Shown piece by piece: positions 50,239 to 58,415 of a DNA stretch of 64,000 nucleotides. How positions within the stretch are numbered: the stretch's first letter is position 1; every line of letters begins with the position of its first letter. The notes under the pieces are model-generated. The model was not told the origin of the DNA. It worked only from the letters and a program-made list of their open reading frames with translations, and searched no databases. The position numbers were made by a program, and so were the translations under genes. Origin of the DNA: Streptomyces griseofuscus (lineage in GTDB: Bacteria; Actinomycetota; Actinomycetes; Streptomycetales; Streptomycetaceae); assembly GCF_014673495.1 (NCBI RefSeq), contig NZ_CP051006.1, forward strand, positions 5,022,001 through 5,086,000, read 5' to 3'.

Positions 50239-51457
50239 GCAGTGGCCGCAGGACGCGCTGATCGTGCTCGGCGCGTCGGAGGAGCAGATCGCGCTGTACC
50301 AGGAGGCGCGGCGCCGGGGTATCCCGACCATCGCGGTGGACATGCGGTCGGACGCCCCCGCGCTTCCGTTCGCCGACACGGCTCTGCAGATCTCCACCCG
50401 GGACACCGACGCCATCGCCGATGCGCTGGGCGACGTCCACCCCGCCGGGCTCGTCTGCGGTGCGAGCGACGCCGCGCTGGCCAGCTGGCACGCCCTGGGC
50501 ATGCGGTACGGCACCGCCTACGTGTACCCCAAGAGCGCACTCGCCGCCTGCGACAAAGCTGCCTTCCACGCGCTCGCCGCGTCCTGCGGCGTCGCCGGAT
50601 ACGGATGGGTCGCGTCGGACGACCCGGAGCAGGCCGTCGCCGAGGCCGCGGGGCTGCGCTTCCCCCTCGTGGTCAAACCGGCGGACGGATCAGGCAGCAA
50701 GGGCGTCACCCGCGTCACCCGCCCCGACGAGCTGCCCGCCGCCGTCGCCAACGCCCGCTCCCACTCCGCATCCCGGACGGTGATCGCGGAAGAGTTCGTC
50801 CAGGGCCGCCCGCTGACCATCGAGGTCTTCATGCAGGACGGCAGGGCGCTGATGACCTCCGTCAAGGACGAGGAGTTCGTCGACGGAACTCTCGTGCTCG
50901 GGCGGCTGCGCACTGCTCAGCTGCCCCCTGCGACGCGCGCCCGACTCGAAGCCACCGCCGAACGGCTGTGCCGTGCACTCGGCATCGTCAACGGGCCGGC
51001 GAACTTCGACGTCGTCCTCGACGAGGACGGCAAGGAACGCTTCATCGAGGCCAACGCACGCCTCGGCGGCGCCGGCATCCCCCGACTGCTCGCCGCCGCC
51101 TACGGCGTGGACGTCGTGCGTGCGCTCATCGCGCTCGTACTCGGTGAGCCGTTCGGCGGCCACCTGACGCCAACGCGCGCCGAGCATGCGGCGCTGGAGC
51201 TGATCGGCTCACCGCTCGCCGCTGAAGGCGAACTGGTCGCCTGGGAGGGCATCGCCGAAGCCCGCAGCGTCCCTGGAGTCACCGATGTCGAGCTGTATGC
51301 CAAGCCAGGCGACCACGTACGGCCTCATGACCAGGGCTCCCACAAGATCGGCCTGCTCGTCGCCGCCGGACCGTCGGCTGCGGACGCCGCTTTGGCCCTG
51401 GAGAAGGCCAGCGCGCTGATCCGACCGATCGTCCAGCCGATCACGGAGGCGAAGTGA
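50231..51457 (+). CDS. ATP-grasp ligase
   Basis: The protein has 408 residues. It has an N-terminal Rossmann-like half (ALIVLGASEEQIALYQEARRRG), then the ATP-grasp core with FPLVVKPADGSGSKGVTRV (ATP-binding loop), AEEFVQGRPLTIEVFM, and the metal site FDVVLDEDGK...FIEANARLGG. Members join a carboxylate to an amine via acyl-phosphate, for example an amino acid onto an amino-sugar or peptide. Placed between a dehydratase and an aminotransferase, it could acylate the new sugar amine. It overlaps both neighbours. Confidence 0.9.
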   Translation: MSEQWPQDALIVLGASEEQIALYQEARRRGIPTIAVDMRSDAPALPFADTALQISTRDTDAIADALGDVHPAGLVCGASDAALASWHALGMRYGTAYVYPKSALAACDKAAFHALAASCGVAGYGWVASDDPEQAVAEAAGLRFPLVVKPADGSGSKGVTRVTRPDELPAAVANARSHSASRTVIAEEFVQGRPLTIEVFMQDGRALMTSVKDEEFVDGTLVLGRLRTAQLPPATRARLEATAERLCRALGIVNGPANFDVVLDEDGKERFIEANARLGGAGIPRLLAAAYGVDVVRALIALVLGEPFGGHLTPTRAEHAALELIGSPLAAEGELVAWEGIAEARSVPGVTDVELYAKPGDHVRPHDQGSHKIGLLVAAGPSAADAALALEKASALIRPIVQPITEAK

Positions 51458-52611
51458 CCACGCACACCAGCTCGCCCAGCCCGGACGCCGGACGCAACGC
51501 CAGCCCGTACCTGTACGGGGAAGAGGCCGCCGCGGTCGCCGAGGTACTCCAGCGCGGACAGTACGGGCACACGGACGTCACCGAGCGGTTCGAGCAGAAG
51601 GTCGCCGAATTCCTCGGCGTCCGCGACGCCATCGCCGTCATGTCCGGCACCGCCGCCCTGCACACCGCGCTGCTCGCCGCCGGGGTCGGTCCCGGCCACG
51701 AGGTGGTCGTGCCGTCCATGACGTTCTGCGCGAGTGTCCAGGCGATCCTGGCCACCGGCGCCACTCCGGTCTTCACGGACGTCGACCCGGCCACCCTGTG
51801 CGTCACCGATCAGCTCGTCATGGAGGCCGTCACTGACCGCACTCGCGCCGTGATGCCGGTCCTGTTCGGCGGCCGGGCCGTCAACCTCTCCGGCGTCCGC
51901 AAGGAACTGGCCGGCCGGGACATCGCCATCGTGGAGGACGCCGCGCACGCCTTCGGCTCCCACAACGGCGCCCGCCGCGTCGGCGCCACCGGAGACCTGA
52001 CCTGCTTCAGCTTCGGCCCGATCAAGAACCTCACCTGCGGTCAAGGCGGCGTCGTCATCCCGCGCAGCCTCCCCGAGGCCGCCACGCTCCGCCGCCTGCG
52101 CATGCTCGGCGTCGACCAGTCGCAGGCCGAACGCGGCCAGACCACCAGCTACGGCGTGGAGGGCTTCGGACTGCGCTACCAGATGTCCGGCATCAACGCC
52201 ACGATCGGCCTCGTCCAGCTCGACCACTTCGACAAGGCCGAGACGACCCGCCGGATCCTGTGGCGCGCCTACCGGCGGGCCCTCGCCGCCCTGGACGGCG
52301 TGCGCCTGGTCGACGTCGATGTCGACCACTCCGTGCCGCACCTGTGCCAGATCCTCATCCCGAACAGGGACGAGGTACACAAGCAGATGAAGGCCCGCGG
52401 TGTCGGCGTGGGCGTCCACTACCCGCCGAACCACCTGCAACCCGCGTTCGCCCAGTGGCGCCGCGACTTGCCCGCCACCGAGCAAGTCGGGCGCGAGGTC
52501 CTGACGCTGCCGTTCCACCAGCACCTCTCCGAGAACGACATCGACCAGGTCGTCACCGCCCTCGGGCAGGCCCTCAAGACCGCGGGAGCCGCATCATGCG
52601 CCAGGCCCTGA
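51454..52611 (+). CDS. DegT/DnrJ/EryC1/StrS-family sugar aminotransferase
   Basis: The protein has 385 residues. It is a fold-type I PLP enzyme with GTAALHTALLAAGVGPG, VEDAAHAFGS (PLP-ring Asp and His) and FSFGPIKNLTCGQGG with the Schiff-base Lys near 191. These enzymes aminate keto-sugars, here most simply the 4-keto product of the upstream dehydratase, giving a 4-amino-4,6-dideoxy sugar. It starts at GTG 51454, overlapping the ATP-grasp stop. Confidence 0.93.
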   Translation: MTTHTSSPSPDAGRNASPYLYGEEAAAVAEVLQRGQYGHTDVTERFEQKVAEFLGVRDAIAVMSGTAALHTALLAAGVGPGHEVVVPSMTFCASVQAILATGATPVFTDVDPATLCVTDQLVMEAVTDRTRAVMPVLFGGRAVNLSGVRKELAGRDIAIVEDAAHAFGSHNGARRVGATGDLTCFSFGPIKNLTCGQGGVVIPRSLPEAATLRRLRMLGVDQSQAERGQTTSYGVEGFGLRYQMSGINATIGLVQLDHFDKAETTRRILWRAYRRALAALDGVRLVDVDVDHSVPHLCQILIPNRDEVHKQMKARGVGVGVHYPPNHLQPAFAQWRRDLPATEQVGREVLTLPFHQHLSENDIDQVVTALGQALKTAGAASCARP

Positions 52612-52673
52612 TCGGGAGGCGGCAAGGGAAACCGACGAGTCGGTGACCGCCGCCCGCCGGCACTGCGCGACCC

Positions 52674-53885
52674 TCATCGCGGCAGAGACGGCTCACCACG
52701 TCGGCCGACCCCAGCCGTGACCGGCCGGCCCGCCGCGGCGGCCAGGACCTCGTCCACGAGCCTGTCTGCCGCGTCCGGGCGGCCGTACGCACGGGCCCGC
52801 TCCGCCATGCGCCGCCGCACGTCGGCATCGGCCAGGAGCGGGCCCACCGCTGTCTGCAGCTGGGCCGCCGTCACCTCGCCGGTCAGCGCGACCGCCGCCC
52901 CGGCCTCCTCCAAGTGCCGGGCGTTGTGCACCTGCTCGTTCCCGGCCGAGGACGCCAGCGGCACGAACACGGCCGGCTTGCCCAGCGCGGTCAGCTCCGC
53001 CAGCGTCCCCGCCCCACTCCGTGACACCACGACGTCCGCGAGGGCCAGGACGTCGGGCAGCTCGCCGCTGACGAACCCGGCCAGGTGGTAGCGGGCCGCC
53101 AGTTCGGCCGGGAGCCCGGCCGCCCGCGCCCGCAGCCCCGCCTCGTTCGCCGGGCCGCACTGGTGGATCACGTTCGCCCGCTGCAACAGCCACGGCAGCG
53201 ATTCGCCGACCAGCTCGTTGATCTGCTGCGAGCCCTGCGCCCCACCGGTCACATACACGGTCGGCAGTCGCTGGTCGAAGCCCCACAGGCCCAGCGCCTG
53301 GACGGCTTTGTCCGCCTGTCCGGACAGCACCTCGGGCCGCACCGGGTTCCCGGTCACCACCGCGATCGCGCGCGCCGACTCCGACAGCAGCCCGAGCGTC
53401 GACTCCGACGACACGCAGATCCGCGCCGCCGCCGACGCGAGCTTCCGGTTCGCCAGCCCCAGCCGCACCGTCTGCTCGTGCAACACGAGCGGCCGGTGGC
53501 ACATCCGCGCCGCCAGCCCGGCCGGAACCGCCACGTACCCGCCTGTCGCGAGGACGACATCCGGCCGGAAACTGTCGATGGCCCGCCGCGCCTGCAACAC
53601 GCCGAGCGGCACCCGGGCCATGTCCCGCACGTTCGCCGGCGAAGCCAGCTTGAGCGGGTTCTTCGAGCGGCGGATCTTGCCGGTCGCCACGGTGGTGAAG
53701 GCGATGCCCTCGGCCGGGGCGACGCGCGCCTCCAGACCGTCGGCCGTTCCGATCCACAGAGTCTCGAGCGCCCGCCCCTCGGCGGCGAGCCGAGCCTCCA
53801 GCGCGCGCACCGCGGTCAGCGCGGGATACGTGTGTCCACCGGTCCCACCGCCCGTGACGACGAGACGGAAAGGGGCGCTGTGCAT
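52674..53885 (-). CDS. MurG-like glycosyltransferase (family GT28)
   Basis: The protein has 403 residues, somewhat longer than MurG. The N-terminal loop GGGTGGHTYPAL matches the MurG lipid-phosphate binding loop. LATGGYVAVPAGLAA and the C-terminal nucleotide-sugar site (SRSGAGTLAELTALGKPAVFVPL, NEQVHNARHLEEAGAA) complete the fold. MurG adds GlcNAc to lipid I. A paralogue on a mobile element next to amino-sugar genes may transfer another sugar to a lipid-linked or natural-product acceptor. It is convergent with the aminotransferase gene. Confidence 0.9.
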   Translation of the reverse strand: MHSAPFRLVVTGGGTGGHTYPALTAVRALEARLAAEGRALETLWIGTADGLEARVAPAEGIAFTTVATGKIRRSKNPLKLASPANVRDMARVPLGVLQARRAIDSFRPDVVLATGGYVAVPAGLAARMCHRPLVLHEQTVRLGLANRKLASAAARICVSSESTLGLLSESARAIAVVTGNPVRPEVLSGQADKAVQALGLWGFDQRLPTVYVTGGAQGSQQINELVGESLPWLLQRANVIHQCGPANEAGLRARAAGLPAELAARYHLAGFVSGELPDVLALADVVVSRSGAGTLAELTALGKPAVFVPLASSAGNEQVHNARHLEEAGAAVALTGEVTAAQLQTAVGPLLADADVRRRMAERARAYGRPDAADRLVDEVLAAAAGRPVTAGVGRRGEPSLPR

Positions 53886-54560
53886 CGGGACCGCTCCTCG
53901 GCGAAAGGGAGATCAGACGACGCCACGATAGCGGCTACGCGTGCCCCGCCCGCCCGGCTCGCACAAATCTACGCCACGCGGTCACCGCACCCGGGTCACT
54001 GTGCACACCGCGTGCCGCGTCGTCCCCGCCAGCACCTCCACCACGATGCCTGTCGCCGCCGCGGTGTAGGCGTCTCCCGCCGACGTCCTCGCCCGCCCCA
54101 CCCCCGGGCCGCGACCCCGACCGATCACAGACTGGTGACGAGCGCCCCGTTCCCGCAGAAGGTTGGTCTCCTCGCCCCGCCAACCCGGCACCGCACGCTC
54201 TGAGCGAAAGCATTCAGCCAAAGTCCGCCAGACCGTCAGCGGCCTTTTCAACCTGCGGTTTTGATAGATCGTCAGTTTCTATAGGGTAGGTTCTAGGCCC
54301 TCTGACCTGCGGTTATCCCGGCACCGATCCGCGCCGATGGACGCCCGGGGTTGATCTCGCCCCTCGAAGATGGCCGACGGAAAACGCTAACGACGTCAAG
54401 GCCAGATCCCGTCGCATACCGTCGTACGACATCAAGCCACCGCGCCCTCTGCGCGACAAACGCTTGAGCCCCACCACGCAGGAGCGGGGACCGCCTCGCC
54501 CGGCGGCCCCCGCGGTGTCCTGCATCGAAAAACCTGGAAGTGATCCGGAAGGACATGTCT
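53886..54560. other. Gene-free stretch with AT-rich promoter-like patch
   Basis: No convincing gene lies in these 675 bp. The patch 54255-54295 is AT-rich for this DNA, with TTGATA and TAGGGT/TAGGTT boxes at imperfect spacing. ACCTGCGGTT occurs twice, at 54251 and again near 54306. It may hold promoters for the glycosyltransferase gene (leftward) and the small membrane protein gene (rightward), or a small RNA. Confidence 0.4.
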
Positions 54561-54821
54561 ATGCAATCACAGGCCTGGCGGCCCCTGGGAGTCGTGTGGC
54601 GGCCCCCCGCCCCCGCCATCGTCTTCCTCGCCGCCGCAGTCTCCGCCCTGCTGCTCCATTCCTACGGACTCCGCATCGCGGCCGGCGCCTTCACCACCGC
54701 CGTTGCCCTCGACTGCATCCGTATCCCCAGAAAGAGGACGACCATCCCGCAGCAGCCCGTACCGGAAATTAACGGGACGATCCTCACGAAGCGCCTCCAG
54801 CGCGAGCGCCACAACTACTGA
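54561..54821 (+). CDS. Small membrane protein
   Basis: The protein has 86 residues. The ATG at 54561 stands 7 bp after AAGGA, and the ATG at 54555 is an alternative. Two adjacent hydrophobic stretches (APAIVFLAAAVSALLLHSYGL, RIAAGAFTTAVALDCI) are followed by a basic, Gln/Pro-rich tail. No function is known. Confidence 0.55.
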   Translation: MQSQAWRPLGVVWRPPAPAIVFLAAAVSALLLHSYGLRIAAGAFTTAVALDCIRIPRKRTTIPQQPVPEINGTILTKRLQRERHNY

Positions 54822-54897
54822 CGCTGCTACGGTCCCCCGACCCCCCGGCGGCCGGGCGTCTACCTCCCCCCGTAGAGCCCGGACGCCCCCACCGCCA

Positions 54898-54937
54898 CAG
54901 CGCCCCCGCATCCAAGAGCGGGGAGGCGGGGGCGCTG
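54898..54937 (+). terminator. Hairpin terminator after the small membrane protein
   Basis: Perfect 12-bp arms (54898-54909 with 54926-54937) with a 16-nt loop. Confidence 0.7.
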
Positions 54938-55039
54938 CACGGCGGACGCACACAGGGTGACCGCACTGCTACCGTAGGTGCTGGCAGCCTTCGGGAAAGC
55001 GCCGCAGCCGGTGACCGAGCAACCATCGGCGTCCACGCA

Positions 55040-55071
55040 GAAGCCCCCCGCCTGCACCGACGGGGGGCTTC
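55040..55071. terminator. Second hairpin terminator
   Basis: Perfect 11-bp arms (55040-55050 with 55061-55071), loop CCTGCACCGA, lie 50 bp before the end of the leftward HTH gene, so it most likely terminates that gene. No gene is seen in the rest of 54822-55121. Confidence 0.7.
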
Positions 55072-55121
55072 CTGCTGCTTGGGCCGGCTCCTCCTTGCAG
55101 GTCACCGTCCGGCCGGCGGGC

Positions 55122-55463
55122 TCACTCGGTGGGCGGTTCGGGCGTCCCCTGCTTCTTCCGTGGGTTCTTCGCCTCGGGTCGCTTCGTGCCGCGCAGCCCC
55201 TTGCTGATCTGCTGGGCACGCTCCGGCGTCACCTCGCCGATGATGGCCGCAATCTCCGGCCAGGTCTTCCGTTGCTTCTGGCGGAGCGCATTCACGCGAT
55301 CCTCCCGCAGCTGGCGAAGCTCCGAGTGCAGATCGGGCCACTCTCGCAGGGCCTCGGAGACGGCGGCCGTGCAGGCGGCGTCGTCCTCGATCAGGGCGAA
55401 CGCCGCGATGGCCTCACGCAGTCTGGTCACCTCCTCGGGCACCTCCTTCGACTCTTCGGCCAA
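55122..55463 (-). CDS. Small HTH DNA-binding protein
   Basis: The protein has 113 residues. TTG 55463 is chosen as start because GGAGGAAGGAG lies just upstream on the minus strand. Residues about 60-90 (QRKTWPEIAAIIGEVTPERAQQISKGL) are a sigma-region-4/MarR-like HTH, and the tail is basic and Pro-rich. It is divergent from the 55.65-kb gene across a large inverted repeat, which it may bind. Confidence 0.6.
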   Translation of the reverse strand: MAEESKEVPEEVTRLREAIAAFALIEDDAACTAAVSEALREWPDLHSELRQLREDRVNALRQKQRKTWPEIAAIIGEVTPERAQQISKGLRGTKRPEAKNPRKKQGTPEPPTE

Positions 55464-55500
55464 CGCCCCGCTCCTTCCTCCCGCGCAGGCGCGACCGCGC

Positions 55501-55553
55501 GACACAAACCCTAGGGCTTGCTTTGGTGAAAGCCAAGCCCTAGGGTTTGTGTC
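55501..55553. repeat. 20-bp perfect inverted repeat between divergent genes
   Basis: Arms 55501-55520 and 55534-55553 are exactly complementary and contain CCCTAGGG. The 13-nt centre can itself pair (CTTT with AAAG), so almost the whole 53 bp folds as one hairpin. It could be an operator for both genes, or an oriT-like or single-strand origin-like structure. Confidence 0.8.
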
Positions 55554-55649
55554 TGCGAGGCCGCCTCCCGCTGTCTCGTACGTACAAGTCGGCCCCCGGT
55601 CGGGGCCTAGGAAACGCCGACCGGGGGCCACGTCAGATGGAGCTGACGC

Positions 55650-56042
55650 ATGGCACAGATTACTGATCGACGCCTGGGTTCTCCCCAGGGTGTCGCCAGT
55701 GAACACGAGTCCAAGGCCGCCGAGGTCTTGGCGACGGTCGCGGGTGTGCTCGCGACGGAGGACCCGAAGGACGCCGTCGACTCGATCGAGTTTGCCGTCC
55801 TGGTCGGCGCGAAGGCGTACGCGCAGGCCGGCCGGTCCTGCTACGGCGGCGGGGTGAACGTCTCGCGCCTGGCGCTGCAGACGGTCGGTAGGGTCCCCGC
55901 GGGCGTGTCCCGTGAGGAGTTCTCGGTGGCCGTCGCGCAGGCCGCGCGGGCGCTGGGTTACGACTGGGCGGCCGACGACAACCGCAGGGTCATCCCGACG
56001 ATCCCGGCTCCGCGTCCGGGGCAGGGGAGGGCCGCCCGGTGA
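55650..56042 (+). CDS. Hypothetical protein
   Basis: The protein has 130 residues. It is helical and Ala-rich (ESKAAEVLATVAGVLATEDPKDAVDSIEFAVLVGAKAYAQAG), with a single Cys and a flexible Pro-rich end. It is the first gene of a chain of six small overlapping genes. No family is recognised. Confidence 0.55.
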   Translation: MAQITDRRLGSPQGVASEHESKAAEVLATVAGVLATEDPKDAVDSIEFAVLVGAKAYAQAGRSCYGGGVNVSRLALQTVGRVPAGVSREEFSVAVAQAARALGYDWAADDNRRVIPTIPAPRPGQGRAAR

Positions 56043-56188
56043 GCGCGCAGAGCGAGCAGGCGCGGGCCCGGCAGGCGTACGCCGGGGGCCGGGAGCAGCG
56101 TGACAGCGGGAACGTGCAGCGGGCCCAGGACAACGCGCGCATCAACGGCGGTGCCACCGCAGGAAGCCAGAGCGGGGGTGCCCGGTGA
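56039..56188 (+). CDS. Very small Gln/Arg/Gly-rich protein
   Basis: The protein has 49 residues. It starts at GTG 56039 with GGGGAGG about 8 bp upstream and overlaps both neighbours by GTGA. It is polar and probably unstructured (AQSEQARARQAYAGG, DNARINGGATAG). The overlaps support translation. Confidence 0.45.
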   Translation: MSAQSEQARARQAYAGGREQRDSGNVQRAQDNARINGGATAGSQSGGAR

Positions 56189-56424
56189 GCGCGCGGTCGG
56201 GTAGTGCGGAGGAGATCCGCGCGAAGGTGATCGAGCTCGCGGACCGGCTTGAGCGGGACCAGCCGTCCGTGCCGCTGCTGGAGAGCCGGTTGCAGGAGCT
56301 GGTGGCGGAGCCGACGGGTGAGCCGGGCGTTGAGGCGCGGCTGCTGGGCGTCATGCCGAAGATCGCGGCCGGTGAGCTGCGCGAGGCCTTCGGCAAGCGT
56401 GTGCGGGAGGTGTGGGCCCGATGA
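56185..56424 (+). CDS. Small helical protein
   Basis: The protein has 79 residues, almost all helix with a heptad-like pattern (AEEIRAKVIELADRLERDQPSVPLLESRLQELV). GTG start, ATGA overlap with the next gene. No function is known. Confidence 0.5.
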   Translation: MSARSGSAEEIRAKVIELADRLERDQPSVPLLESRLQELVAEPTGEPGVEARLLGVMPKIAAGELREAFGKRVREVWAR

Positions 56425-56609
56425 CGCGCCGCATCGACACGCATACGCCGAACAGCGTGGCGGCGGAGCCCGCGACGGTGGCGGCCTGCCAACGCGACCT
56501 GGGCAGCCCGCAGGACCGGGCCAACCGGGCGGACGCCGCAGCCCGGCAGTCCGAGGCCACGAGCAAGGCCATTGCGGAGCGCTCCGACGTCTGGGGTGGT
56601 CGCCAATGA
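56421..56609 (+). CDS. Small polar protein
   Basis: The protein has 62 residues, rich in Ala, Arg, Asp and Ser. Its start and stop overlap the neighbouring genes. No motif is seen. Confidence 0.45.
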   Translation: MTRRIDTHTPNSVAAEPATVAACQRDLGSPQDRANRADAAARQSEATSKAIAERSDVWGGRQ

Positions 56610-56833
56610 CCTGCTGTGGAAAGCCGATGCGCCGCGAGGGCCAGCGGTTCGTGTGTACGAAGTGCGGGAGCTACTTCGACCAGGGCGGCGTCGCGCCGAC
56701 GCGGCGCCTGGTCGCCGCCGGGATCATCGCCCGCCGCACCGGCGGCCGGTCCCTGCGCCTGACCTGCACCCCGGCCGGGGTCACCGGCCACCTGCGCAGC
56801 GTGGCCCCGGCCGCCACCGGGAGGTGCTGCTGA
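56606..56833 (+). CDS. Small zinc-ribbon protein
   Basis: The protein has 75 residues. CCGKPMRREGQRFVCTKCGSYF gives two Cys pairs of a zinc ribbon, as in many small phage and plasmid proteins that touch RNA polymerase or DNA. The C-terminus has further Cys (TCTPAG, RCC). The ATG overlaps the previous stop, and the stop shares a base with the next ATG. Confidence 0.6.
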   Translation: MTCCGKPMRREGQRFVCTKCGSYFDQGGVAPTRRLVAAGIIARRTGGRSLRLTCTPAGVTGHLRSVAPAATGRCC

Positions 56834-57024
56834 TGGACGCCGACGCTGTGGGGCGGTTCGTCCGCTCCCTCATGCCGGGTGACGACCAGGCGCTGGCCGA
56901 CCGGGACTACCCCGGCCAGAAGTCCGCGAGCCAGGCGGGCCACGAGGCCCGCGTCGCGCGGCACCGCGCGGGGGTCGCCAAGCAGGCGGCCAAGACGCGG
57001 CAGGAAGCCACCCGCAGAAGGTAG
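56833..57024 (+). CDS. Small basic protein, last of the small-gene chain
   Basis: The protein has 63 residues. A short acidic start is followed by a Lys/Arg/Gln-rich helix (ARVARHRAGVAKQAAKTRQEATRRR) likely to bind nucleic acid. A terminator follows 16 bp after the stop. Confidence 0.45.
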   Translation: MDADAVGRFVRSLMPGDDQALADRDYPGQKSASQAGHEARVARHRAGVAKQAAKTRQEATRRR

Positions 57025-57039
57025 TTGCCGCTCTGGACC

Positions 57040-57080
57040 GGCCCGGCCTCCCCGTCATCCCCCTTCGGGGGCGCCGGGCC
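57040..57080 (+). terminator. Hairpin terminator before the membrane-protein cluster
   Basis: GGCCCGGC (57040-57047) pairs with GCCGGGCC (57073-57080), and an inner CCCCC/GGGGG stem (about 57060-57071) strengthens it. Confidence 0.65.
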
Positions 57081-57117
57081 TCTCTCCTGAACGATCACGA
57101 GCCCGAAGGGCACAGCC

Positions 57118-58275
57118 ATGTCCCAGACACCCGAGACGCCGCAGCCCCGGCAGCCCGGCGTGCGCTACAGGAAGGTCACGCGGTACCGGGAGGAGACGAC
57201 CGTCATCGACGGCCGCCCGTCCACCCGGCGCGTGCCCTATCTCGCGTACGTCCCGGTCCCGCCGCGCGACTGGGACGAGATCATTCGGCGCGGGGTCACG
57301 GGCGTAGCGATCGTCGTCACGGTCCTGGCCGCCGCGGGTACGACCGCCAGCATCGGCGGGCTGCTGTCCCGGATGCTGCACCCGGCCGTCGCGTACGCGG
57401 TCGGCGTCGTCTTCACGTCCTCGTGGCTGGCCTGCCTCGGGGTCGAGCACATCGAGCGAGTCGACGCCAAGCGAGCGCAGCGGGCCCGGGCCGGCGGCTG
57501 GGTGGCCTTGCTCATCAGCATGGGGTCGGTCATCACGTACGGCGACCAGCTGCACCAGCTGCCCGCCGGCGTCGTCGGCTCGTGCCTCGACCTGCTCGCC
57601 AAGGGCCTGTGGTTCCTGGTGATGGGCCTGGACCGCGTGAACCTCGACCCGGGCGTCGCGCACTGGGTCACCCAGGAGGAGCAGGCGCTTGCCGGGCGGT
57701 TCCTGCTCGGCACGCGCCTGGCCCGCCTGAACCGGCGGGCCGCCGCGATGCGGGCCGTGGAGACACCGGAGTTCCGAGCGGCCGAGGCGATCCTCAACGA
57801 GGCCGGGCAGGCGCGGCAGATCGCCGCGCCGGACACGTCCGGACAGGCGGCCGAGGTGTCCGGGCAGGCTGTCCAGACGCCGCCCGAGCCGCCGGTGCCG
57901 CCGCCGTCCGGACAGGGGCCGTCGCTGTCCAAGACGGTGACCGGACAGCCGCCCGCGCCGCCGGCGCCGGTGCCCCCGGCCGCACCGGTCCCGCCCGCCG
58001 CGCCGGTGGGCGCGGGCGCGCCGACCGGCCAGGCCACGCCGCCGCCCGCGCCACAGGCCGGGGGAGCGCACCCCATCGGCCAGTCGATCGCCGCGACCGT
58101 CCGCGACCTGCTCGACAAGAACCCGGCCTGGGCCGTCGACGCGCCGCTGGAAGAGGCCGAGCTGGAGGCGATGACGGACGCGGTGCGCCAGGCGCACGGC
58201 GACCGGAAGGGCCTGCAGGAGACGACCCGCCGCACCCGCGACCGCGAGCTGAAGAAGCGAAGGAAGACAGCCTGA
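57118..58275 (+). CDS. Membrane protein with Pro-rich cytoplasmic tail, transfer/spread-like
   Basis: The protein has 385 residues. Three to five helices lie between about 60 and 180 (VAIVVTVLAAAGTTASIGGLL, PAVAYAVGVVFTSSWLACLG, GWVALLISMGSVITY). A helical domain, a long Ala/Pro-rich linker and a charged C-terminal domain (LLDKNPAWAVDAPLEEAELEAMTDAVRQAHG) follow. The plan recalls membrane spread or transfer proteins of Streptomyces plasmids, but the match is by layout only. Four CCGGACA motifs lie at 57829-57947. It begins a run of membrane genes. Confidence 0.6.
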   Translation: MSQTPETPQPRQPGVRYRKVTRYREETTVIDGRPSTRRVPYLAYVPVPPRDWDEIIRRGVTGVAIVVTVLAAAGTTASIGGLLSRMLHPAVAYAVGVVFTSSWLACLGVEHIERVDAKRAQRARAGGWVALLISMGSVITYGDQLHQLPAGVVGSCLDLLAKGLWFLVMGLDRVNLDPGVAHWVTQEEQALAGRFLLGTRLARLNRRAAAMRAVETPEFRAAEAILNEAGQARQIAAPDTSGQAAEVSGQAVQTPPEPPVPPPSGQGPSLSKTVTGQPPAPPAPVPPAAPVPPAAPVGAGAPTGQATPPPAPQAGGAHPIGQSIAATVRDLLDKNPAWAVDAPLEEAELEAMTDAVRQAHGDRKGLQETTRRTRDRELKKRRKTA

Positions 58276-58415
58276 TGACGTGCCTGCTCGTGGCCGAAGG
58301 CGTTGTCGGCCTGGTCCTGGCTCTGCTGGCCCGTAACGGCCTCGTGCGCGCATACGGGCTGCTGATGCTGCTCATCGCGCTCGTCGCAGAGATGTCGGGA
58401 GTGGGGCCGTCGTGA
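58275..58415 (+). CDS. Very small two-helix membrane protein
   Basis: The protein has 46 residues, nearly all hydrophobic (CLLVAEGVVGLVLALLARNGLVRAYGLLMLLIALVAEM). It overlaps its neighbours at TGATG and GTGA and is probably a small subunit of the membrane complex encoded here. Confidence 0.5.
   Translation: MTCLLVAEGVVGLVLALLARNGLVRAYGLLMLLIALVAEMSGVGPS

Noticed and set aside
52674..53885. Housekeeping murG
   Set aside because: It is not in a division and cell-wall cluster, is longer than MurG, and sits convergent to an amino-sugar operon on a mobile element. A paralogue is more likely.
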